Positions 35,074-41,647 of a stretch of 64,000 bases of DNA are shown piece by piece (position 1 is the first letter of the stretch; each line of letters begins with the position of its first letter). The notes under the pieces are model-generated. The model made no database searches, was not told where the DNA came from, and saw only the letters and a program-made list of their open reading frames with translations. Both the position numbers and the translations under genes were made by a program. Origin of the DNA: Psychrobacillus sp048572895 (GTDB taxonomy: Bacteria; Bacillota; Bacilli; Bacillales_A; Planococcaceae); NCBI RefSeq assembly GCF_048572895.1, contig NZ_CP183878.1, positions 3,844,001 to 3,908,000 on the forward strand, in the 5' to 3' direction.

Positions 35074-36537
35074 TTATTGTTTTGCAAATTTGGCAACGCG
35101 AGCAATTACTTTTTCTTTCCCGATTAAACTGATTGCATCAGCTAATTCTGGACCGTGCATTTGACCCGTTGTTACTACACGAATTGGCATGAAAAGGTTT
35201 TTCCCTTTATGTCCTGTTTCTTTTTGTACTGCTTTAATAGCAGCTTTAATCTCCACTGCTTCAAATGCTTCTAAGCCCTCTAACTGTGTCTTGAAAGCAG
35301 CCATCACTTCTGGAACCTGCTCTCCAGCTAATACTTCTGTTGCTTCTTCAGTATATGCAATTTCGTGATCAAAGAACAATGAAGATAACTCAACGATTTC
35401 AGCACCAAAACTCATTTGTTCATGGTAAAGAGCAATAAGCTTAGTTGCCCACGTAAGTTCGTCTTCTGATAATTCAGTTGGAAGTAGATTTGCATTTTGT
35501 AAATGTGGCAGTGCAAGCTCTACTACTTTTTCAAGTGGTAGCTGTTTAATGTATTGGTTGTTCATCCATGTAAGTTTTTGTTTATCGAACATCGAAGGTG
35601 ATTTAGAAAGACGCGACACATCGAAGTTTTTAATAAATTCCTCTTTAGTGAAGATTTCTTCTTCTCCTTCAGGAGACCAACCTAATAATGCAAAGAAGTT
35701 AAACATTGCTTCCGGTAAATATCCAAGATCTTTGTACTGTGTAACAAATTGAATAATCGACTCATCACGTTTTGAAAGCTTTTTACGATTTTCATTGATG
35801 ATTAATGTCATGTGACCGTACTTTGGATATGCCCATCCGAATGCATCAAAGACCATCAATTGTTTTGGTGTGTTTGATAAATGTTCTTCCCCACGGAAAA
35901 CATGGGATATTTCCATAAAGTGATCATCTAAAACTACCGCATAGTTATATGTTGGAATGCCATTAGCTTTTACTAACACCCAGTCACCAACGTCTTTAGA
36001 TTCAAAAGTAACCGATCCGCGAACTAAATCTTCAAACGTATAAGTAACATTTTCTGGTACACGCATACGAATTGTGTAGGCTTGACCTGCGTCTTCTTTT
36101 GCTTGTACTTCTTCTTTTGATAAATGACGACATTTACCATTGTACATAGGAGCTGCAATACCTTTTTCTTTTTGTATTTCACGTTCTGCTTCTAATTCCT
36201 CTGAAGAACAGAAACATTTATAAGCATGTCCTTTAACTAACATTTCTTCTGCGTGCTTTGTATATATATCTAGACGCTCCATTTGACGATACGGTGCATA
36301 AGGTCCACCAATATCTACAGATTCATCATAGTCAATTCCTAACCACTTTAAGTTTTCAAGCTGTGATAACTCGCCACCTTCAACATTGCGCTCAATATCC
36401 GTATCTTCAATACGAACGATAAATTTACCATTATGGTGACGTGCATATAAGTAGTTAAATAATGCTGTACGGGCTCCCCCGATATGCAAAAATCCTGTTG
36501 GACTTGGTGCGTAGCGTACGCGAACTTCTTGTGTCAT
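35074..36537 (-). CDS. gltX: Glutamyl-tRNA synthetase
   Basis: Class I synthetase. In Bacillales it charges both tRNA-Glu and tRNA-Gln, the latter corrected by GatCAB. The 487-residue product has the HIGH-type motif in RYAPSPTGFLHIGGARTALF and the KMSKS-type loop KKLSKRDES, followed by an anticodon-binding C-terminal domain. It precedes the cysE-cysS unit but is separated from it by the cysE promoter and T-box. Confidence 0.97.
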   Translation of the reverse strand: MTQEVRVRYAPSPTGFLHIGGARTALFNYLYARHHNGKFIVRIEDTDIERNVEGGELSQLENLKWLGIDYDESVDIGGPYAPYRQMERLDIYTKHAEEMLVKGHAYKCFCSSEELEAEREIQKEKGIAAPMYNGKCRHLSKEEVQAKEDAGQAYTIRMRVPENVTYTFEDLVRGSVTFESKDVGDWVLVKANGIPTYNYAVVLDDHFMEISHVFRGEEHLSNTPKQLMVFDAFGWAYPKYGHMTLIINENRKKLSKRDESIIQFVTQYKDLGYLPEAMFNFFALLGWSPEGEEEIFTKEEFIKNFDVSRLSKSPSMFDKQKLTWMNNQYIKQLPLEKVVELALPHLQNANLLPTELSEDELTWATKLIALYHEQMSFGAEIVELSSLFFDHEIAYTEEATEVLAGEQVPEVMAAFKTQLEGLEAFEAVEIKAAIKAVQKETGHKGKNLFMPIRVVTTGQMHGPELADAISLIGKEKVIARVAKFAKQ

Positions 36538-36589
36538 AAGTATATCCTCCTAGTTTTCGTTCAATTCAAATCCGCCTTGGCGTATATGC

Positions 36590-36640
36590 TTCCAGATTTT
36601 GAGCTTAGCTTGCTCAGGTTAACTCTTGATAAAATCTGAG
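36590..36640 (-). other. Structured gltX-ispF intergenic element
   Basis: CAGATTTT (36593-36600) pairs with AAAATCTG (36631-36638) and encloses a smaller GAGC/GCTC hairpin; a CGCC-TT-GGCG palindrome lies nearby at 36573-36582. There is no clear terminator T-tract. It may be a leader structure for gltX or a copy of an intergenic repeat. Confidence 0.4.
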
Positions 36641-36699
36641 ACAACTTACCGGAGGCTTTAACTTAATTCATTCTACCATTGCTTAAATGTTTATTAAAG

Positions 36700-37179
36700 T
36701 TAGTCCTTCTTAAGTAGCAATATTGTTGCCATCGACGCTATTCCTTCTTCGCGACCTGTAAACCCAAGTTTTTCTGTCGTTGTAGCTTTCACATTAACCT
36801 GCGATACATCCGCCTGAAGTAACTCCGCTACACGCGTACGAATTGTTTCGATATATGGTGCCATTTTTGGCTTTTGTGCAATAATTGTACAATCGATATT
36901 TCCTAGCTTATATCCGCGGGCATCTACTAGCTTCCAAATATACTCTAGTAGCTTTGCTGAATCTGCATCTTTAAAATCTGGGTCTGTATCTGGGAAATGT
37001 CTCCCGATATCCCCTTCTCCAATCGCCCCTAAAGCGGCATCTGTAATTGTATGTAGCAGTACATCTGCATCTGAGTGACCAATTAGCCCACGTTCGTAAG
37101 GAATCTCAATTCCCCCTATTATTAACGGACGATTTTCCGCAAATTCATGTACATCGAATCCTTGTCCAATTCGCATCAT
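36700..37179 (-). CDS. ispF: 2-C-methyl-D-erythritol 2,4-cyclodiphosphate synthase
   Basis: IspF closes the cyclodiphosphate ring in the non-mevalonate isoprenoid pathway. The 159-residue protein shows the zinc-binding motif GQGFDVHEF (D and H ligands), GHSDADVLLH and the conserved ATTTEKLGFTGREEGI near the C-terminus. ATG at 37179 lies nine bases after GGAGG. It is directly downstream of ispD, with which it is probably co-transcribed. Confidence 0.97.
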   Translation of the reverse strand: MMRIGQGFDVHEFAENRPLIIGGIEIPYERGLIGHSDADVLLHTITDAALGAIGEGDIGRHFPDTDPDFKDADSAKLLEYIWKLVDARGYKLGNIDCTIIAQKPKMAPYIETIRTRVAELLQADVSQVNVKATTTEKLGFTGREEGIASMATILLLKKD

Positions 37180-37180
37180 A

Positions 37181-37873
37181 TTATTGTTCCTCCTGCTCAC
37201 GCTTATTTAATATAGCTTCTCCGTATAGAAGATCTTCACCCGTTGTCATTTTCACATTATCATAGGTACTTTCAACAATATGAACACGCTCTCCTAATCT
37301 TTCTACGAGCATCGCTTCATCTGTCCCAAGAAAGTTTTCCACTTCCGCTAATCTTTCTGCTTTTTCTAATAATGTATACTGAAATGCCTGGGGCGTTTGA
37401 ATAATCCACAAGCTTTCTCTATCAACCGTTTCTTGGATTATACCATTTTCTACTTTTTTCATCGTATCTTTTGCCCGAACTGCCGCAACCGCTGCTCCAG
37501 TAGCAATTGCAGCTCCCACTAATTGTTGTATTATTTCCTGATGAATAAATGGCCTCGCTGCATCATGAACGAGTATAATTCCTTTCGACGTAACTTCTTT
37601 TAAAGCCGCATATACACTATGCTGGCGCTCATTTCCGCCTTCTGCAATTGCCACGACCTTCGTTATGCTATATTCATTCAGTAGCTGTTCAATGAACATC
37701 TGTTCTTCTTTTTTTACAGCCAATACTATTTGTTCACAATTAGGATCTCTGTCAAATACTCGTAAAGTATGTATCAAAATAGGAATATTATGTAGTTCTA
37801 AAAATAACTTATTTTTACCGGCACCCATTCGTTTTCCACTTCCTGCAGCTGGCAATATCACGGTATATATCAT
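37181..37873 (-). CDS. ispD: 2-C-methyl-D-erythritol 4-phosphate cytidylyltransferase
   Basis: IspD couples CTP to MEP in isoprenoid precursor synthesis. The 230-residue protein starts MIYTVILPAAGSGKRMGAGKNK, the nucleotide-binding signature of the family, with VHDAARPF and the TDEAMLVE segment further on. It lies one base from ispF; a terminator separates it from yacL. Confidence 0.96.
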   Translation of the reverse strand: MIYTVILPAAGSGKRMGAGKNKLFLELHNIPILIHTLRVFDRDPNCEQIVLAVKKEEQMFIEQLLNEYSITKVVAIAEGGNERQHSVYAALKEVTSKGIILVHDAARPFIHQEIIQQLVGAAIATGAAVAAVRAKDTMKKVENGIIQETVDRESLWIIQTPQAFQYTLLEKAERLAEVENFLGTDEAMLVERLGERVHIVESTYDNVKMTTGEDLLYGEAILNKREQEEQ

Positions 37874-37895
37874 GCTATTGAACCTCCATCACATA

Positions 37896-37934
37896 GAAAA
37901 AGGGTGTATTCCTTTTACAAAGGAATCAACCCTT
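37896..37934 (-). terminator. Terminator after yacL
   Basis: In minus-strand RNA AAGGGT-TG-ATTCCTTT pairs with AAAGGAAT-AC-ACCCTT around a 3-base loop, followed by TTTTTC. It separates yacL from ispD-ispF. Confidence 0.8.
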
Positions 37935-37939
37935 CTTCG

Positions 37940-39028
37940 TTATTTCGAGTCTTGTGGTTTTGCAAATATCATTCGACCAGCCGACGTTTGAAGTACACTT
38001 GTCACTTCTACATTTATCGCCTGTCCAATATATGCCTTACCACCTTCCACAACAATCATCGTTCCATCATCAAGATATGCGACACCCTGATTGTGTTCTT
38101 TGCCATCTTTAATAACGACAACATGCATTATTTCCCCGGGAATAACAACCGGTTTTACCGCATTTGCCAAGTCATTAATATTCAAAACACGCACTTGATG
38201 TAGGTCACATACTTTGTTTAGATTGAAGTCATTCGTAACAACTACTCCATTCATCTTTTTAGCTAGACGAACTAATTTCAAATCTACCTCTTGGATATCC
38301 TCAAAGTCTTCTTCCACGATTAACACGGCAGAAGCTCGTTCCGTTTGTAGTTTTTTCAAAACATCTAATCCTCGTCGTCCTCTTGTTCGTTTAAGCGTAT
38401 CAGAGGAATCCGCAATATGCTGTAACTCCGTCAAAACAAACTGAGGAACAACAAAGACCCCCTCGATAAATCCAGTTACCGAAATATCAGCGATACGACC
38501 ATCGATAATAACACTCGTATCTAACAATTTATAAGTTCCTAGACTCAATTCTTGGTTATCCTCGTCCTCTGTTTTCTTTTTGCTACTACTCTGTTTAGAA
38601 GGAGTAAAAACTTGAAGAAGTTCATCACGCTTTTTAAAACCGACTTGGAAACCTAAATATCCCAAAACAATCGACAATAGTACCTGCACAACCGATCCAA
38701 TACCCGGTATTACGAAATTATTAAGCGCTGAACCAAGGAAAAAGGCAACGATTAAACCAATAACCAGACCTAGCGTTCCAAATAGTAAATCTCCAATTGG
38801 CGCTTTTAATAATCGCTCTTCCATCCAGCTTATGAAGTTAACCAAGTAGTCCGTCATAAATAATGCTGCTACGTATAACAAAACTGCTCCAACTAAAACA
38901 GATACATAAGGATTGTGAATCCAAGGGTTGTTAGATAAATTAAAAAGCTCGTATAAGTGCGGTAAGAATAGTAAACCCAATGTTCCACCAATTAAAACAA
39001 AAGCAATTTGAATAATCCATTTCAACAA
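37940..39028 (-). CDS. PIN/TRAM-domain membrane protein YacL
   Basis: A 362-residue protein with about four N-terminal membrane helices (residues 1-125), a PIN nuclease-like domain (LLDTSVIIDGRIADI with the first acidic residues, and VVTNDFNLN) and a C-terminal TRAM domain. The family is conserved in Bacillales next to disA or ispD; its cellular role is not well established. TTG at 39028 follows GGAGG by about eight bases and corresponds to the B. subtilis start (MLKxIxQ); an upstream ATG overlaps the SD. The disA gene expected upstream is missing. Confidence 0.88.
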   Translation of the reverse strand: MLKWIIQIAFVLIGGTLGLLFLPHLYELFNLSNNPWIHNPYVSVLVGAVLLYVAALFMTDYLVNFISWMEERLLKAPIGDLLFGTLGLVIGLIVAFFLGSALNNFVIPGIGSVVQVLLSIVLGYLGFQVGFKKRDELLQVFTPSKQSSSKKKTEDEDNQELSLGTYKLLDTSVIIDGRIADISVTGFIEGVFVVPQFVLTELQHIADSSDTLKRTRGRRGLDVLKKLQTERASAVLIVEEDFEDIQEVDLKLVRLAKKMNGVVVTNDFNLNKVCDLHQVRVLNINDLANAVKPVVIPGEIMHVVVIKDGKEHNQGVAYLDDGTMIVVEGGKAYIGQAINVEVTSVLQTSAGRMIFAKPQDSK

Positions 39029-39080
39029 ATAAGCCACCTCCATTTATTTCATTATACTTCCATCTTTCACAATAAGTCTA

Positions 39081-39205
39081 ATCAGAAAAGCGCAGGTGCC
39101 CACTCAAGCCCCGACCAGCGTTGGAAGAATGACGATAAAGGCGTACTTTGCCTTTATCCGGCATTCTGAAACGACTCGAGGGGCTGGGCGTCGGAGCTAG
39201 ACAAT
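39081..39205. repeat. Dispersed intergenic repeat, copy 1
   Basis: Begins ATCAGAAAAGCGCAGG and ends GGAGCTAGACAAT, ends shared with the next two copies. Its first 80 bases are nearly identical to copy 3. GC-rich compared with its surroundings. Confidence 0.85.
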
Positions 39206-39326
39206 CAGAAAAGCGGCAGACGTCGCCCTGCAGCGAAAAGCGCTGGAGGAATTGAAGTAAAAGGCGCCCTTTGCCTTTTCTACAAGTCTGAAGCGATCGA
39301 GCTGTTGGCGTCTGGAGCTAGACAAT
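39204..39326. repeat. Dispersed intergenic repeat, copy 2
   Basis: Shares the ends AATCAGAAAAGCG and TGGAGCTAGACAAT with copies 1 and 3, but the interior differs (GAAGCGATCGAGCTGTTGGCG). It directly abuts both neighbours, sharing the junction AATCAGAAAAG. Confidence 0.85.
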
Positions 39327-39510
39327 CAGAAAAGCGCAGGCGCCCACTCAAGCCCCGACCAGCGTTGGAAGAATGACGATAAAGGCGTACTTTGCAAAGG
39401 GGAAGTCAGTCTAAATTCGCGACATCGTGTCGCAACGACTGACTGACTCACATCCTGTGGCCCTCCGGCATTCTGAAGCGACTCGAGGGGCGGCGCTGGA
39501 GCTAGACAAT
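39325..39510. repeat. Dispersed intergenic repeat, copy 3, with inserted hairpin element
   Basis: Same as copy 1 for about 75 bases, then interrupted by the nested palindrome at 39405-39443, then resumes with the shared end CTCGAGGGGCGGCGC and GGAGCTAGACAAT. Confidence 0.85.
39405..39443. repeat. Nested 39-bp palindrome within repeat copy 3
   Basis: GTCAGTC...GACTGAC encloses GCGACA-TCG-TGTCGC. The same element occurs at 54632-54670 in repeat copy 4 and is absent from copy 1, so it looks like an insertion or a variable module. Confidence 0.8.
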
Positions 39511-39526
39511 TAGAAACTCCTATATA

Positions 39527-40897
39527 TTACGAAAATGCCTCTTTCATCGCTTCATTAACCGTTTCAATTCCTATAATCTGGATGCCCGTTGGATAATCCC
39601 AACCACCTAAATTAGATGCTGGAACAATTGCTCTTTTAAAGCCAAGCTTGGCAGCCTCTTGGACGCGCTGTTCAATCCTAGATACCCTTCTCACTTCCCC
39701 AGTTAAACCAATTTCCCCGATAAAACAGTCTGTCGGTGTAACCCCTGTATCCCGGAAACTAGAGACGATACTTACTAGGACGGCTAAATCGATTGCAGGT
39801 TCATCTAATTTTACTCCTCCAGCCACTTTAATATAAGCATCTTGCGTTTGAAGCAGTAATCCCATTCTCTTTTCCAGTACTGCCATTAGTAATGAAACAC
39901 GGTTTTGATCAATTCCAGTAGCCATTCGTTTTGGATAATTAAAGCTAGATTGAGTCACTAGTGCTTGAATTTCTACTAAAATAGGTCTGGTACCTTCCAT
40001 AGAGGCAACAATTGCAGAACCTGCAGCCCCATGAGATCGCTCCTGCAAAAATAATTCAGAAGGATTAAGTACTTCTTTTAATCCCGATTGAATCATTTCA
40101 AAAATGGCGATTTCATTTGTTGAGCCAAAACGATTTTTCTGAGATCTTAAAATACGATACGTATGGTGACGTTCTCCTTCAAAATACAACACAGTGTCCA
40201 CCATATGTTCCAATATACGCGGACCCGCAATTTGACCTTCTTTTGTTACATGGCCCACTAAAAAGATCGCTACATTTTTCGTTTTGGCTATTCGCATAAG
40301 CTCAGCTGTACATTCTCGAACTTGCGATACACTCCCAGGGGCACTAGTTACTTCTGGGTGATGAACAGTTTGAATAGAATCCACAATGACAAATTTAGGC
40401 TCCACACTCTCAATAGTGTCATTAATTAGTTCTAAATTGGTTTCAGAGTAGATATAAAGCTCTGCTGATGTAACCCCTAGACGTTCCGCACGAAGCTTTG
40501 TCTGACGGATGGATTCCTCACCCGAAATATATAGCACTCGCTCGCCCTTATTGGCAAGTAATGCTGAAACCTGTAAAAGAAGAGTAGACTTTCCTATTCC
40601 TGGATCTCCACCTATTAATACTAACGATCCTGGTACAATCCCCCCACCAAGAACACGATTCAATTCAGCAAAGTCTGTTGTCACCCGTGGTTCTTCAGCT
40701 GTTACCACCGAAATAATTGGGATAGCCTTCTGCGCTATGCCATCTGAATGCTGGAAAGAGCGTTTCGGGCCTTTGGAAACTACTTCAGTTTCCTCTACCA
40801 AAGTGTTCCATTCTCCGCACCCGGGACATCTTCCCATCCATTTTGCGGATTCATAACCACATGAGTTACACATAAATTTCGTTTTCTTTTTAGCCAT
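39527..40897 (-). CDS. radA: DNA repair protein RadA
   Basis: RadA (Sms) is a RecA-like branch-migration helicase in recombination repair. The 456-residue protein has the zinc finger CNSCGYESAKWMGRCPGC, Walker A GGDPGIGKST, the RadA-specific KNRFGSTNEIAIF motif and a C-terminal Lon-type domain. ATG at 40897 follows AGGAGG. In B. subtilis it is co-transcribed with clpC and followed by disA; here about 750 non-coding bases separate it from clpC, and disA is absent. Confidence 0.96.
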   Translation of the reverse strand: MAKKKTKFMCNSCGYESAKWMGRCPGCGEWNTLVEETEVVSKGPKRSFQHSDGIAQKAIPIISVVTAEEPRVTTDFAELNRVLGGGIVPGSLVLIGGDPGIGKSTLLLQVSALLANKGERVLYISGEESIRQTKLRAERLGVTSAELYIYSETNLELINDTIESVEPKFVIVDSIQTVHHPEVTSAPGSVSQVRECTAELMRIAKTKNVAIFLVGHVTKEGQIAGPRILEHMVDTVLYFEGERHHTYRILRSQKNRFGSTNEIAIFEMIQSGLKEVLNPSELFLQERSHGAAGSAIVASMEGTRPILVEIQALVTQSSFNYPKRMATGIDQNRVSLLMAVLEKRMGLLLQTQDAYIKVAGGVKLDEPAIDLAVLVSIVSSFRDTGVTPTDCFIGEIGLTGEVRRVSRIEQRVQEAAKLGFKRAIVPASNLGGWDYPTGIQIIGIETVNEAMKEAFS

Positions 40898-40958
40898 AAT
40901 ACCTCCTATGTAGTAAGAAAAACCTGGCAAAAAAAGGCCTAGTCCTCTAAGATTAAAA

Positions 40959-41125
40959 CCTGTTTCTATCGCTTTCGAAGAGCTTTGGACAGACGTTTGC
41001 TATATTATTACCGAGTTACTTTTTTAGTGCTATTGGTTGTGACATCCGTCACAACCAATAGCACTTTTTCGGTAATCTTATGGCGTTCGCCTGTCCGTCG
41101 CCCTCTTACAACTCTTAGAAACAGG
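40959..41125. repeat. 167-bp nested inverted repeat between clpC and radA
   Basis: Four pairs of arms nest in order: CCTGTTTCTA/TAGAAACAGG, GGACAG/CTGTCC, ATTACCG/CGGTAAT and a perfect 17-bp pair GTGCTATTGGTTGTGAC/GTCACAACCAATAGCAC around the loop ATCC. No coding potential. Could be a MITE-like or other palindromic element, or a strong RNA structure upstream of radA. Confidence 0.85.
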
Positions 41126-41421
41126 TTAGTGCGTTTTTGGATAACTAGAGAAAAACTGCTTTCCTATTTATAGAAGAAGCTCTCGAAGATGCAATTTCGT
41201 TCGCTATTTCGCTTCTTTATTTTGTGAACACTTACTATTTCTCAGTATTTCCACTAACAAAAAAGAAGTCAACTTTCTTCATCAATCATTGGATATTAGC
41301 ACTTCTAACTCAAAAGCGATCACAAATAATTTGACCACTCTTTAAAATTGGACAAATCTTATCATCTTAGCAATAAGCCATGCCAAATCTTATAGTGGGT
41401 ACTACCCATTATATTGATTGT
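41126..41421. other. AT-rich gap without recognised content
   Basis: Both strands lack a credible gene, RNA or strong repeat. Confidence 0.5.
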
Positions 41422-41512
41422 AGGGAAAGGTGGCGGCTCCAGCGGGGACAGCAAGAAAGCCGAGACCCCACGGAAAGCATCCACCTGTAAATGAAATCAC
41501 GGATTATTCATT
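41422..41512. repeat. Bacillales-type GC-rich intergenic repeat (GGCGGCTCC...GGAAAGCATCC family)
   Basis: Contains GGCGGCTCCAGCGGGGACAG, CCGAGACCCC and CGGAAAGCATCCACCTGTA in order, the landmarks of a repeat abundant between Bacillales genes (from general knowledge). A degenerate copy in inverted orientation is at 48261-48407. Confidence 0.6.
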
Positions 41513-41576
41513 CTTTATCTTTAAAGTTCCTTGAAACAAGTGTTCACGGTACATATTTATAAATATCCTATCTTTA

Positions 41577-41606
41577 AGAAAAGCACAGACGCTGGAGCTA
41601 AACAGT
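41577..41606. repeat. Minimal copy of the AGAAAAGC...GGAGCTA repeat
   Basis: AGAAAAGCACAGACGC joined directly to TGGAGCTAAACAG looks like the two ends of the 39081-39510 repeat with the interior deleted. Confidence 0.6.
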
Positions 41607-41612
41607 TAAATA

Positions 41613-41641
41613 GGGCATTCCGAACTCTTTTCGGAATGCCC
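41613..41641 (-). terminator. Hairpin after clpC
   Basis: GGGCATTCCGAA and TTCGGAATGCCC form a perfect 12-bp stem with a 5-base loop seven bases after the clpC stop. The downstream T-tract is weak (TATTTAA). Confidence 0.65.
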
Positions 41642-41647
41642 GCTATA

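Noticed and set aside
39081..39510. CRISPR-like array
   Set aside because: Units are 120-190 bp, share only their ends and have variable interiors; there are no short regular direct repeats with uniform spacers and no cas genes.
40985..41173. 62-codon plus-strand ORF in the clpC-radA gap
   Set aside because: It is created by the long palindrome, which cannot be protein-coding on both symmetric arms; no SD.
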